Source: Coniella vitis (lineage: Eukaryota; Ascomycota; Sordariomycetes; Diaporthales; Schizoparmaceae). Taken from it: 64,000 nucleotides of DNA. Below are positions 1 through 12,520 of the stretch, in pieces. The stretch lies in the NCBI GenBank assembly GCA_011317545.1, contig WUJK01000014.1:496001-560000 (forward strand), in the 5' to 3' direction. Numbering within the stretch: position 1 is the first letter of the stretch; each line of letters starts with the position of its first letter. A program made the translations under genes and the position numbers. The notes under the pieces are model-generated. The model searched no databases. It saw only the letters and a program-made list of their open reading frames with translations, and was not told where the DNA came from.

Positions 1-1106
1 CGGGCTGGCCGCGGTTGAGCAGGCAGCTGAACTTGGGGATGATCTTCTCGGGGTACTGGTGGGGCCCGTAGACGTTGTTGCTGCGGACGATAATCACGGG
101 CAGCTTGAAGCTCTTTTGGTACGAGTGCACCAGCATCTCGGCGGCGGCCTTGGAGGCGGCATAGGGGTTGGTGGGCGCCAGAATGCTGCTCTCGAGGAGG
201 TCGTCGTCGTCGTCCTTGACCTCGCCGTAGACCTCGTCGGTCGAAATGTGAATGAAGCGCTTGATGCCTACTTTTTTGGCGCTCTCGAGGAGCACGTGGG
301 TGCCGTAGACGTTTGTGTGGGTGAAGCCGTACGAGTTGCCAAAGCTGAGATCGACGTGCGACTGCGCGGCGAAGTGGAAAATGGTGTCAATGTTGTGGCG
401 CTCCAGACAGCCGACGACTTCGTCGGGGTTGGTGATGTCGCCCTGGTAGAATGTGAAGTTGCGCTTGTCGTTGAGCATGCGTGTGTTGTTGAGCGACGAA
501 CAGTAGTCGAGCTTGTCGAACGAGACAATGTTGTACGCGTGAGGGTACGTCAGAGTCAGGTGGCGGACCAGCCAGCAAGCACTTTAGTGAATCAGAATCA
601 GCCTCTTTGTCTTGTTTCCCTTCGTCGTCTTCTTCTTCTTCTTCTTCTTCTCCTTCTTCCTCCTCCACGAGGTGGTGGAATGGGGCCCTGATTCCTCGCT
701 GCGTCTTGGAGGCGGCGGGGCCTACAGCTCACGCCACTGCTCGCTCGGAGGCGTGATTAGGAACATCTACTCACATGAAGCCAGCTCCTCCGGTAATCAT
801 AATGTTCTTGACATCTGGCAGAGGCTCAAACTTGGTGGTGCCTTTGAGGACAGGCGCCTCCTTCCAGACGCCATAGTCCTCAAAGAAGCTGTGTCTCCGG
901 CCATTTGTTCCTACAAGAATCGACTCAGCAACCGAGTAACGTGGAATCTCGTGTCTTGAGAGACAAAGACCACGAGGTCAAGCAACGAAACAAGAGAGAA
1001 GGTTGAGTGAAACAGGCCCAAAAAAAGATGACAAACCATTTGTGTTTGCGCCATTGGCGCCATTGGCGCCATTTGCGGGACGGCTTTGGCCGTTGGAGAT
1101 GGTCAT
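1..1106 (-). CDS. dTDP/UDP-glucose 4,6-dehydratase (RmlB/TGDS-like), 3' part outside window
   Basis: An extended SDR enzyme that converts an NDP-glucose to NDP-4-keto-6-deoxyglucose, the first committed step towards rhamnose-type sugars; expected to be cytosolic. Exons read 1106-1033, 954-775 and 581-1, continuing off the left edge. Visible motifs: Rossmann ITGGAGFIA (about residues 78-86), FHFAAQSHVD (154-163), the catalytic STDEVYGE (T-D-E about 199-201), YAASK (Y225, K229) and the family signature RSNNVYGPHQYPEKIIPKF. The second intron (774-582, GTGAGT...AAAG) is certain because it rebuilds GAGFIACWLVRHL exactly. The first intron is less sure: a GTCATC donor at 1032 with acceptor at 955 keeps the frame, whereas the more usual-looking GTTTGT donor four bases upstream does not. 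The N-terminus carries an NGANGANGA repeat coded by three GGCGCCAAT units. The fungal substrate is probably UDP-glucose, but sequence alone does not say. Confidence 0.9.
628..660 (+). repeat. (TTC)n microsatellite in dehydratase intron 2
   Basis: A run of TCTTCT units lies entirely inside the 774-582 intron. On the gene strand it is a purine GAA tract. Confidence 0.8.
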
Positions 1107-1405
1107 GATTTCTTTCGTGTTTTTTTTGGAGGTTGTGAACGGCGATGCAATTCTCACGAGCAAGCAGCAAGTGAGTGAGAGTAGGTTTTGGGTGCACTCG
1201 CGGGCGGGATCGCCAGAAAGAAGAGTGGTTTGCTGGCGAGGAGAGAAAAAGTGTCCAAAGCAGACCAATTGCTCGCAAATCAGCTCTCAATTAAAAGGGC
1301 TGGCTGGTATGTTGGATTGGCGCAACGGTGTAAGGCAACAAGTTGTTGCGGCCGAGGGGTCAAATTCTCGCCCCAATCAGTTGACACAAAGACAAGTTGA
1401 TGGTC

Positions 1406-1425
1406 TGTGTGTGTGTGTGTGTGCG
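1406..1425 (+). repeat. (GT)n microsatellite
   Basis: About nine GT units followed by GCGTGTGTATG, upstream of the dehydratase start. Confidence 0.85.
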
Positions 1426-3270
1426 TGTGTATGAGGAAATGAGAGAGAGCGAGCGCGAGCAAGAACGTGAGGGCTCGCGTCTGTGTCTGTCTGCCCGTCT
1501 TGTCGCGCGTGGTTTGCCAACAGACACTTTGCGAGATTGCAGTGTCTTGGGATGCGGCAGTCAAGGGAGGGCGCTGTCTTGCGTGTGAGAGAGCGTGTAT
1601 TTGTGTTTGAGAATGTGTGTGCCGCGGTCGTCGTGAGCGAGTGGCGCGAGTAGATTGCGCGAGTCCGCCGCAGGTATTTACTCTGGCCCCGGACAGGTGT
1701 TAGGATTCAATCGCAAGCAAGGGCAGCGATCGATCGACCCAGTAGCACTACTATGCATGTAGGTAGTTTTTGTTTCCACCAAAGGGAGGCTGATGTACAA
1801 CGGCAGGGAGAACGGGGGAGGCAGAGAAGGAGGGAAAACCAAAAGGATAAAGGATGGGATGGAATGGTGTCTGTCATGAAGGTTTGTGGCTTGTTCTCTC
1901 TCCTTCTGGTCTCGTTGATAACAACCGACGAGGCCAGTGTTCCCGGAGAGGTGGGCGGCTTACACATAGTACCTACTGGGGTCTTGAGTTTGGGGTTGCA
2001 GTTCTGGGCCACTTTTTCCCAGCTTACATAGGACTATGTACACGGTACATGCAGTACAGCAAGTACGAGCCCAATACCATGTACATAGTCACCTGTTAGC
2101 TGCAGATGCGCCATGGTCACGGTGGTGCTGCTGCAGCAGAATTTCAGGGCAGAGCCAGCGTAGCGTAATCCAGGCAGGGGCACGCACTTACTGCAGGTGG
2201 CCTGCTTCTTCAAACTGTACTATGTACTGCAAGTACTTCTTCAGGGCAGGGCAGGGCAAAGTACCGGTACCTGCCCAAGCCACTTGGACCCTGTGCCTGG
2301 ACATCTGGAGCTGCCTAGGGGCCGCCCTGAGCCCCCCCAAGAGCCCACCTGGGGGAAAAGGCACCAAGTACAGAGCATAGGCAGTTAAAGTACCTGTGTA
2401 GCTGTTGCTGACTGACTGTGTCTGTCCAGAGATCCCCAACTCCCACTCCAGCTCCCGCCCACAGTCCACAGTAAAAGAACGCGCACACCTCAGCTGAAAA
2501 AGACAACGAGTCCCGTCTTCTTTGGCGTACGGTTTCCCACCCTCATCTGTACTATTCATCCCAAATGCGACACCTGACTGGGGTATATACATAGTAACGG
2601 GGACAGGGAGGATGCCATCTGGGGGCCCTGCCAAGCCTGTGCGGGAGGCAAAAACTCAATCTCTCTTCCTTTTCTTCCTGTCTTTGGGGGAAGATGTCGG
2701 ATGGTCTAACTTCGTGTGGCTTGAACGGGTGGAAACCTTTTTCAGCAGACTAGTCAAACGGCTGAAAGGCGAGGGCCAAAAAGAGAACAGAGGAGGGCAG
2801 AAAAAAGAGAAACCAAGAAAAAAAGGGCTGATAGCGGCACACCAAGGCCCGTCACTAGTCATGCCTGGACCAACGCCACGCGCAGCAGAAAAGAAGAAAA
2901 TACTCTGAGGCTCTAGTAGTTTGTTTTCTGTGTCCGTATCTCCATTCATTCAGAAAAGGGGGGTCACTCTGCTCTAGTCAATAACTTCAGACTACCTGGG
3001 GGTGCATGGCTGGCTGCCTGCTTTCATCGTTTTGGACAGCAATGGGAACAGAATTAAAAATAATAAAGGGCAGCCAATACCATAGCACATGCGTACAAGC
3101 ACAGTGAATACAGTGCCATTGCTGTCATTCATACATAGTACAGCTCGGTCGAAACGGCAACCTCATCCACTTTACTTGCCCACTTGAATCCCCGTTCGAT
3201 ACAGATGCAAGGGACACGCCGACGCCTCCAATTAATATCTACTATGTAGCACCTAGTATGTACTATGTAG

Positions 3271-3292
3271 CAGTTCAGTTCAGTTCAGTTCA
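3271..3292 (+). repeat. (CAGTT)4 pentanucleotide tandem repeat
   Basis: Four CAGTT units plus a partial fifth, directly after two copies of TACTATGTA at 3240 and 3261. Confidence 0.85.
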
Positions 3293-4044
3293 GGTTCTGG
3301 TCCGCACTATACGATGTGCTATACTATGTATAATCGATAGTATGTATCAAAACCAGCAACCCCCCCCCCCTTCAGTTTGTATCTACTTTTTTGATGACAA
3401 GTTGCCAAAGTGTTGTCGATCTAGTAGTGAGACTAATTGCCTAGATGCTCTCAACAAAGACGCCTTGCTTTGCAAAGAAGACATATCGTTGAAGTGTCTC
3501 TCTTGCGGAGCGGAGGAGAGGGCATCTCAAGGGAAATTGTTCATCATCGTCGTCGTCGTCATCACGAAAGCACCAAACCGAATGATACATAGTAAGTTGA
3601 GAGTGATCTGCACAACATACGGTGCCCGTCCGGGGACCGAGAACAAGCCTGACAAGAGGGGAGGGAAAACGCATTACGCACCACCTCTCCTCCCTTCCTC
3701 CCCTGCCATTGGAGATGGATCTCTCTCGCCCACTGAGACGCACGCTGATGGAAACGTGCTGGATCCTACGACAATGAAGCGCCATTGTGCATAGCAAGAT
3801 ATATGCACAAGTAACCGTCTACCATCGCTTATTAGGCTCGACTATTCACATAGCACAGACATGCGCCACTGTGGCCAATGAGCAGCAAGGTTTAGAGCAA
3901 ATGAACACCAATTGCCGAATCACATTGTTATTTATTCTTTGTTTTCCCCGAGAACCTTTCTTGCCCATCAAGATTAGGTCAATCTGCAGCAAAACGGCAG
4001 AGAAGATGATGGACACCATGGTCAAAGTCTGGCAATGCTTGGTA

Positions 4045-4100
4045 AAAATAAAAATAATAATAATAATAACAATAACAATAACAATAACAACAACAATAAC
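4045..4100 (+). repeat. AAT/AACAAT low-complexity tract
   Basis: AAT trinucleotides pass into AATAAC hexanucleotides and then AACAAC; a simple-sequence tract in the gene-free interval. Confidence 0.8.
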
Positions 4101-5703
4101 TAAACAAGACTCATTCTTCCTTTCGATTCAATTCTGTTCCCTTCAAGTCCCCGTTCCCCTTCCCGCTCTCCATCTATTATGATTTGATATGATCTACAAA
4201 AAGGAAAACGGGAACGGGAATAACCCAACTGCTCCGCCCAATTGCCCCGCAGGCCCGCCTCTCCTCCCATAAATCCGAGACACGTGTTTTTTGGGTGCTC
4301 GGCTGTGTTTTCGATACTCGTCTGCACACGTAAAGTTTGACGTACCACTCTCATTTCACCACGTACAAACACCTGAGAGAAGAAGAAAAAAAGGAGTCAA
4401 AAGGATAAGAGGAGGATAGAAACACGATACTGGGCCCGGGAATTGCGTGCGCCCCCCCCCCCCCAAAGAGAACCACCACAAATCCACTACCTACCCACCT
4501 GCTTACCTGAGAAGAGATTATTGTGTGTTTGATGCGAATCAAAAATGACGGCAATGTCAACTTTTGCTGGGCCTTTCCTTGTTTTCTCTTCTTCTTTCCT
4601 TGCCTTCACTTTTATTTTATGCTAAAGAGTCGTCCGTTGAAAAAGCCAAAGCCCAACTGTTTGTCCCCCAAAATAGTAAAACCTTGCCATTGCTAATATC
4701 GCATTAAATGTCCGCCTATCGGCTTACTGCTTCGTTTTGTTTATTTGTCCTCGGATAAGATACAAGTCCTGTTAGGAATCATATTCTCCGTATACTGCCT
4801 AGTACATACGGAGGCTCCATGGCAGGAAGCTGACAGGGCTGAGTAAGGCAAAAGCGTCCATGTGGATACATTCAGAGTGTTAGTTGTATCCTTTTTGGGT
4901 ATATATAGTAAGCATAGCGACCGAAACAGCATGTATATACTACTATGTATCCTCACGCAACTAGGTGCCCGTTTCTTGGCAGCTTGGCAGGTAGCCTCAG
5001 TGTGCTGATCTTTTGCATCACAAGGAAGGATTCATTGTCTCGCGGCCCGCGAATCTTGTTGATCTGATTAGTTGTTTCTTTTCTTTCTCTCTCTCTCAGT
5101 GTGTTGATAAAAATGTACACAACTTTTCCTGCACACGTGCCTGGGCCGAATGCGGGAGGATCGGGGCCTGGAAGGCACCAGTTATGCAAGGAACAATCTT
5201 CTTTTTTGGTTCCCTTCTTTCGGCGGGACGTGAGGATCCGGCCGTTCGTTACACCATGTACTCGACAGATCAAGGAATATCACAGTACCTTGCCGTGTAA
5301 GGGAGTGCGTGGGTTGGGTGGGTTGCTGATTTTGTGATCTGTTGGAGAAAAGACATCAACAAGCCGTCGAACGTACCTGGTCGGTCTGCTTGCTTGCTGC
5401 GCCAGAATAAACAAAAAGACTTGTCATCACCCTTGGCGGATTCACATTGGTTTTCTAGTGTATCTTGCTGGCAAGAGGGAAAAGCTGATGGCCCCCATTC
5501 TTTGCCAATCTCTCAGATATCAACATCAACATCTCCATGTCCGGCGGTTGCCTTGGCTATACTCTAGCACGTAGTTGGCCAGAAACCCCACTTTACATAA
5601 CATCTTGTATCTCAAGCCCATCTCCCAGGAGTAGCCTTCTTTGAAGATTCGACTATGTCGTGGTGACGCATGTTGACGCTTTGCTGTTTCATCTGCCACT
5701 GCT

Positions 5704-5705
<2 letters not shown>

Positions 5706-5745
<40 letters not shown>
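5706..5745 (+). repeat. Poly-T run, 40 bases
   Basis: Forty uninterrupted T residues. It could be the poly-A tail of a retroposed copy on the minus strand or simple slippage; I see no flanking coding remnant. Confidence 0.85.
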
Positions 5746-5746
<1 letters not shown>

Positions 5747-7002
5747 GAAGGGCTTATTTTGTAAGTCAACCAGCCAAAGGAATGCCAGGCAGACGCCAGC
5801 CAAGCCGTCAACCCAAAAGCACGGTCGAGAGGGAGCCTTGTTTTCCAAAGCAACCACTCCAAACCGCCAATTGTTCCTATTGTTACTTGACACCAAACTT
5901 TCGGGCCGTGTTGGTGACAGGCCGCTACGGCATGCAGTACATGGCTAGTACAGATGTTGTTCGCCTAGATCCTTGCGGGGCCCCTTTTTTATATTGTTAT
6001 ACAAAGTTCTTTGACTGAAGGGTACTGGACTACTATCAGCTCACATTGAGCACAGGAGTCACTAGAGGCTCTCAGCTGCCCTTGAATATTCCCGACTATC
6101 ACTTCTAGCATGCTCGTGCCGACGCAGGCAGAGTCAGGGCCATCTAATAGTCGGCAGTCGATGAGTGCCCAGGCGCAAGGCTATGCGAGAGCTTGTTGTG
6201 GAGGAAAGCGGAGCTAAGGGAGGGCCATGGCTGGGGGGGGGGCTTGGTAAGGTGGTGTGGGCTTTGGGACGCGCGTATGGTAGTGTCATGGTGTGGGAGA
6301 TTTCCGGGTGAGCTCAGGTCCAAGTGGACGCGAGACACTGTTTCTTTGCTGGCGAGTTTCATACTGGAATCTACAAACGCTCTGGATCCTTGCTTTGGTG
6401 TCATCGTACACGGTTTACGTTGCTGAGGGTGGGGCAGTCGCTGGCGCCTCCCAGTTGCCATTGCACATAACTCGGTAGTAGTACAGCGTGTAGCTGGAGG
6501 CTGATTCAGGCTGATTCGGGCTGCTGACATTCTCTTTTCTCAGCCAGGGAGGACTCGTATGGCAGACGGGGTGGACGATGGTGGATATGGAGATAATAAG
6601 ACATCAATTGAATAGTCAGCCAGTAATCATATCAGCCACAGCAGCCTTGGGAAGCGACAGAGATGCTATACATAGAAATCGGGTACTTGGACAAATCTCC
6701 GCCGCGTCCCATTGTGATGACAGCGCGGCCTGGAATTGCGGGTGCGGAGTCGGGCGTCCCTCGCGCTCGCGAATTGCTTTCAAGGACCCCTCTTGTGTTG
6801 CCTTTTGGACCGTGTGGCGCGCAAAGGCGTGAAGGCGTGAAGGCGTGAAGCGAGTCTATTCAACTGGTACGGATGCTACATAGTAGACGACGCGCCAGTT
6901 GCAGTCTGGCTGAGGGCTGTCTTGTTCCAGGGGTGTCTGAGGATTCCGGGAGGCGGGGGCTCGCAATTGCAAGAGGGCAAAGATGGGCAAGGCACATGCA
7001 AC

Positions 7003-7020
7003 GTACTATGTACATAGTAC
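7003..7020. repeat. Perfect 18-bp palindrome formed by two overlapping nonamers
   Basis: GTACTATGTACATAGTAC is identical to its own reverse complement. It combines TACTATGTA (7004) and TACATAGTA (7011), about 810 bp upstream of the transporter start codon. Confidence 0.8.
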
Positions 7021-7829
7021 TTCATACTACCAAGGTAGCCACTGGATCGCATGTAGCAGTACCTGCCACCATCCCTGCCGAGGCTCGTGCTTGCCCGCCT
7101 GCTGGGTCCCCCTCCCGCGTCAGCACTTTCCCCACGCTGCCTCTGCAGCACCGCCGTCAATCTATCGCCCCTTCCCTTGCCGTCGCTACCCTGCTACCTA
7201 CTGCCCTGCTGTGTTGTGCTTGCCGCTGATGAGAACGTTACAGTGCCCGAGTACTTGGGGTACTTACTCACATAGTACAGTACTCACAGCGGGTCGTAGT
7301 GGGTTTGCCTCCGCTGTAGAGGCATGTACTTTACTTTGACCTGGCGTCCATACTTTGGCACCTTGTTCTGCAACACAAAGCCTGGCCAGTTATCACCATA
7401 TTAGCCAGCTGCTCGTCTCGTCTGAACCGCGTAGATCAAAGGCCCCCTCCTTTGACTTTCGTTCCCTCTCGGCGCCCGTCATCACCCTGCAGCAAGTCAA
7501 CACACCGATAGCACCGACGGCCTGCAGTTTCCTACACCTCTTGGGACCACCCTCACCTCCGCTTACATTCCAGCCCTCTTTGTTCCTGTCAACTGTTTCA
7601 AGGCCCACCTACTGGCTGGTTGCCGTGTGCTTTTTTGTCTTTGCTTTCCCCTTCGCGCTCCCTTTGCTCAGCTCGTACGCCCTCTTCTGCTCGATATATT
7701 CTCGTACAAGACTCGGTGCAGCAGAGCCCACACCTTTCTTCCGATCTTCTTCTGCTCCGGTTTCTGCCCTGCCGTGTCCCCGGTAACCACCCGAGCCTCG
7801 CTACCGCCCGCCCGTCAATTCCTGTCATC

Positions 7830-9288
7830 ATGGCTTCAGACGACGGCCATTCTGAACGCGCAGGCTCCATTGCCTCGTCGCACACCGAGACTGGCGGCCA
7901 TGAAGAGTTCAACGAAAAGACGACTTATATTCGTGACGACGAGAGCCTGACTGCCCTCAAGTCTCCCACGACATACCAGGATGCCACTTTCGAGGATGAC
8001 GCGCAAGAAGAGGACGATGAGTTGCTCTCCCACCCGCCAGAGAAGCCACAACCGCCTGCGAGCTCGGCTACCTCTGGCGTAGTCTGGATTGTGGTTAACA
8101 CGCTGGCGACGGTTGGAATTGTAAGTTTTGAGGGGTGGAAAGCAGAGGCCCGAGTTCTTCAAGACAAAGTGGCACTGCAGACCCAGACGTGTATGCTGAC
8201 CACGCCGCACAATCTCCCAGGTCTTCACGAACAAGGCCATCTTCTCCGATCCATCGCTTAAGCTGGCGCAGCTCACATTTGCAGCCTTCCACTTTTGCAT
8301 TACATGGCTCACCCTCTTCATCCTCTCGCGTCAGCGGTTCGGCTACTTTGAACCCCGAAGGACTTCGATTCGGGCCATTTTCCCGCTCTCGGTGGCCATG
8401 TCCCTCAACGTCATTCTCCCCAACCTGTCACTGGCCTTTTCGAGTGTTACCTTTTACCAGGTTGCGCGCATCCTTCTGACGCCCTGTGTGGCGCTCATGA
8501 ACTTTGTCCTGTACCAGGCAACCCTTCCGCGCAACGCCCTCATTGCTCTGGTGCCGGCATGCCTTGGTGTTGCCATGGTCAGCTACTACGACAGCTTGCC
8601 CGCATCCGATGCCAGCGTCAAGACCACCAGCGGCCTGGGCGTAATCTTTGCCTTTTCGGGCATCTTTGCCTCGTCTCTGTACACAGTCTGGATTGGCGCG
8701 TACCACCGCAAGCTGCAGATGAGCTCCATGCAGCTGCTGTTCAACCAGGCCCCCGTGTCTGCATTTATGCTCCTCTACGTCATCCCATTCGTTGACACAT
8801 TCCCTGTCTGGTCTGAAGTTCCCCTGAATCGATGGGCCATGATTCTGCTTGTGAGTATCCTTGGCTCGCTGGACCCCCCCCCCCCTTTTTTTTTTTCCAT
8901 ACAGGGTTTCATGACAAGCCTTTTTCTTGTTCTTGTATTGCGATTCTATCGCAGTAGCTGACCTCATATCGTTCAACTAGTCTGGAGGCTTCGCTGCGCT
9001 CATCAACATTTCACAATTTTTCATCATCGCACAGACGGGCCCTGTTTCGAGCACTGTCGTCGGCCACGTCAAGACATGCACCATTGTCGCTCTTGGCTGG
9101 ATGAGCTCTGGACGCGCCATTGGGGACAAGTCTGTCATGGGCGTTTTCGTTGCCATCACCGGCATTATTGCGTAAGTATCTCACATAAATTAACATGACT
9201 CGGTACACTTTGCTAATGGTGTTGTGATAGTTATTCGGTAGTCATGCTCAAGGAGAACCGCAAGAAGGCCGCCCAAGGTGCCAAATAA
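7830..9288 (+). CDS. SLC35E/TPT-family (DMT superfamily) sugar-phosphate or nucleotide-sugar transporter
   Basis: A multi-span membrane protein of the triose-phosphate/nucleotide-sugar translocator clan, expected in the Golgi or ER membrane; the substrate cannot be read from sequence. Exons are 7830-8120, 8221-8850, 8981-9171 and 9231-9288, giving 389 aa. Introns have GTAAGT, GTGAGT and GTAAGT donors, and every junction restores the frame (for example GI|VFTNKAIF and LL|SGGFAAL). Residues 1-80 are an acidic, serine-rich cytosolic tail. TM1 starts near residue 83 and runs into the family signature VFTNKAIF. The TPT hallmarks FHFCITWLTL, SFSSVTFYQVARI-like helices and the late GPVSSTVVGHVKT segment follow in normal order, and the C-terminus is lysine-rich. 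It most resembles the SLC35E3 group. Intron 2 carries a C12-T11 tract. Confidence 0.88.
8874..8896 (+). repeat. C12-T11 homopolymer junction inside transporter intron 2
   Basis: Twelve C then eleven T, 24 bp after the GTGAGT donor at 8851. Confidence 0.85.
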
Positions 9289-10451
9289 AAGCGGGCTCAC
9301 AGCTGTGATCCATAATGAGTGCAATTTTCTCCTATGTGGAATAATATCCTTATACAAATATAGCGCAATGATTTATGATTTCCATTTCGTCTTCTGCCAT
9401 CTCGTCTTCTTCCATTACTCTCGTTTGGGTCTATTTCTGTATGCGTATCTAGGCGGGAGCCAGGAATACCATCATTTGCCAGCTTAACCATGGGCATATT
9501 TTCTTTTTGGCGGGCTAGATTTGGAGTTATCAAAGGGAAATACTTGGGCAAAAATGTTTTGTGTTTTCCATTTGTTGAAGGATTCGAGGTCGTCTACAGA
9601 GTACACAGTACACGGGCTCGTGTACGCAAGACAAGGATACCATGAAGGAAAGTGGCTTCGCCAAGATCTGGGTGTACAAGCGCTGAAGAAAAAGACTAGA
9701 CAAAAGGAGAGAAAAGAGAAAAAGGCTTGGCAGCCCCAATCAGCCAGCTCGTGGTCCGTGACCATTGGATGTCAGATCAGATCTGGAACACCACTACCAC
9801 AGGTACGCCATACGATGCCTCACCAGCTACCTAGGCAGTCTATTTTACGCTTTGACCCTTGACCTTTTTTTTTTTTTTTGTGTGTGTATGTGTTCGGATC
9901 TGCCGCTCATCAGTGCTCGTATCAGCATGTGGTTAGATTTGCAACGATTAGCGGAGGCAGGGAGAGAAAAAAAAACCCAAGCCAAGTTCGTCGCCCCGAT
10001 ACACGCTATGTGAATGGGGCTGAAAAATGGCGGCCAGCCACCTTCTCTCAGCCTTCTCCGCCCCTCGGCTTGTCGAGTAAGTGCGGGCTCGTTTTGTCTC
10101 TTTCTTCTTCATTCTTCATTTTCTTCATTTTGGGACATTTCTCCATTCGGTCACATTTCCTCACCGGGAAAGGGGTGAGCGGTGCGGTGCGTTTGTGCCA
10201 AGACTTTACATGCGCCAAGTGACATGAGCGGGAAAGAGCAACCAACACAACTTGTTTTGTCAGGTATGAGAGCGGGAAGGTACTACGTATGTATCTTGTG
10301 TTGACGGGGAGTCCTTCAACGTGTGAGGTAAAGGAAAGGGAATATGATGGGCAGCCAAACAGATGCAAGAGGAGGCTAATAAACAATGATATGATATATG
10401 GTATGACGAATTGACAATAATGATATGAGAGTTGTCTCTCTTTTCGACACC

Positions 10452-10477
10452 TTTTTTTTTTTTTTTTTTTTTTTTTT
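10452..10477 (+). repeat. Poly-T run, 26 bases
   Basis: Uninterrupted T run in the convergent intergenic interval. Confidence 0.85.
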
Positions 10478-11022
10478 GTTTACATGCGCCGATCTAATTC
10501 TACCCTGCCTTTGTTACTATGTATGCTCTGTGACTGTCTGGCATGGAATTCTTGGGAGAAAAGAATGTGACGCCAAGGAGAGGAGAAGATGCACTTCGCT
10601 TAGGTATGTCATTCCAATGTAACGGTGGTGGTGAGGGTTGTGATGGGTGGATTACTGGGGGTTCAAATGTACTACTACTGCCTTATCTCGGGAAGAAGAC
10701 AAAAGGTACATGTACAGGTGTAGGTAATTTTTTGTCTCATGGTAAGAAGTTATGGGGACGATTCTTCAAGTTTCTCTGGGAGTTTTACCTACCTGGTAGG
10801 ATAGATAAGGCAACATAGCGTGCAGTGTGCATAGAATGTGAGTTGTACATACCAGTTAAAAGAGGGAAGAGTAGGTGGTTGGGTGGGTGGGTGGTATTCG
10901 GTAAAGTCGGAAAGGGAATGCAACGTACAGTACCTGGAGGGTACTATCAGAATGAGATGGATAGATATACGAGCGTTTGTTAAATAATAAGAGAGAGCCC
11001 AATGATTGATTTCCACCAAGTC

Positions 11023-11049
11023 GTGCAGTGCAGTGCAGTGCAGTGCAGT
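11023..11049 (+). repeat. (GTGCA)5 pentanucleotide tandem repeat
   Basis: Five GTGCA units in a row. Confidence 0.85.
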
Positions 11050-11074
11050 CAGCTTACATGCGTTTTGATCTTGT

Positions 11075-11107
11075 TTGGCTTGGCTTGGCTTGGCTTGGCT
11101 TGGGCTT
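11075..11107 (+). repeat. (TTGGC)5 pentanucleotide tandem repeat
   Basis: Five to six TTGGC units with one G insertion near the end, only 26 bp beyond the GTGCA array. Confidence 0.85.
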
Positions 11108-12520
11108 GGTTCTAGTTTATTGGTCGGACTGGGAGTTGCGTGGGGTTTGAGTTCTTATGAGGGAGTGAGAGAGAGAGTGTGGAAGGTGGTATGTGGTATG
11201 AGAGGAGATGGTGAGATGATGAGGCGATATATGCAGTGTGAGTGGTCACCCGGAAGGAATGGATAGAAGCACGAAATAAGCAGGAATGACATGGGAAGGC
11301 GAAGAGGAAAGAAGGAAAGTAGGTAAAGTAAAGTACGTACCTAAGGCTTGGGAATTATGGTGCATGGGTTAGCACTCAATCTCGAAGTATCACCAGGGAA
11401 AAGTAGTCTGGGTTAATGTCGGGTCTCGCTGTACTATAGTATGATTTCATACAGCTGTGTGAGGTGTACCGTATACGGATATAAGAAACTTGGCGGATCT
11501 GTGATCCATTTGGATATTGGGAGGGCTTGGCTGGCGGGCTGGCTGGTTTTTGCTTGGTGTTGGTTTTGATGCTGGTTCTTCAATAAAGTGATAGGATCGT
11601 ATTCATGCAAAGTCTTTACTTGGGATCACAGCTGTGGGATCGTTGTGCTACGCTGAACATGCGGATCTTGCCTTGTGTCAGGTAAAATCTGATTTTGGGT
11701 GAGCAAAGTGCTTTTTTTCGAGGCAAGTCTTTCTTTTTCTTTTCTGGTGGAGCGCTAGATTCTGCTTCGTGGCTGTCCATGTACGCACGAGTATTTCAGT
11801 GTAGTTTAGAAAGCAGGGCAACTTGAAAGTGTCCACCAGAGCGAGGCTGATAGTGGGAGGTGAAGTACTCTGTCTGGTATTTCCAACAGAAAGAGATGCT
11901 TTCATGTTTGTGTTTATAGTACATATCCATGCGTGTACAAGATTTGGAGCATCCGGGCCAAACAACAACCACGGAACCTGACGAAATAATCGGGTCATGT
12001 ATGGGAAATAGTCTGTTTGAGATTGAGAGTGTTAGCTCACCAATGTTCGCGGTTGAGAACCAGGTAAGGGATATGAAAGGTCATGTAGGGCACTGGCACT
12101 GGCTTTGCGCCTTGGGTAGTGTCAGTGATAAGATCGTGAGTCATCGGTGTTGATATCTAGCCATGCAGCAAATAAATAAATAAATGGGTTCAAGGGCTCA
12201 ATTTCCAGATGTACGAGATATAGAAGAACCACCTGCGTAGGTAGGGAGAAATAATACAGATACTGAGATTAGAGAAGAGGCCCTGGATCTCTTCTGGATT
12301 TGCCCTGCTCTGCCGGACGCATGAACTGGTGGGACAAAAGACAAGTCACTGTCCTCAACCTTATACCGTGTAATGCAGATCAGACAGTGGCGGTCCACCA
12401 TGATAGAACTAAGCAAATTGGTCTACTGGGTATCTGGATATGCCCTCCTTCTCCGTCCTCGCCGAATCATTTCTATAGAATCTACGAAGAGCGAGCCCAA
12501 TACATGGCAAGAACAAACGT

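Larger units (their letters stand above)
1107..7829. other. Gene-free interval, 6.7 kb, rich in short repeats and the TACTATGTA nonamer
   Basis: No reading frame here shows a recognisable domain, a credible intron structure or coding-type composition; the longest frames (about 180 codons) contain microsatellite translations. The interval holds 11 exact copies of the nonamer, a T40 run, a GT microsatellite, a CAGTT pentamer repeat, an AAT/ACA tract, C10-C12 runs near 3361 and 4453, and three 8-bp GGCGTGAA units near 6825-6850. It must contain the 5' UTRs and promoters of the dehydratase and the transporter on either side. Confidence 0.6.
9289..12520. other. Gene-free interval between the transporter and RPF1, both pointing inward
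   Basis: It lies between two convergent 3' ends. The frames here are short and contain no recognisable protein. It holds a T26 run, two tandem pentamer repeats, runs of GGT/GTG near 10870 and one TACTATGTA nonamer at 10515. It must contain the 3' UTRs of both neighbours. A very short or non-coding gene cannot be excluded. Confidence 0.6.

Noticed and set aside
59..691. 210-codon plus-strand frame at the left edge
   Set aside because: Antisense to the dehydratase exon; Val-rich composition is the shadow of that gene's codon bias.
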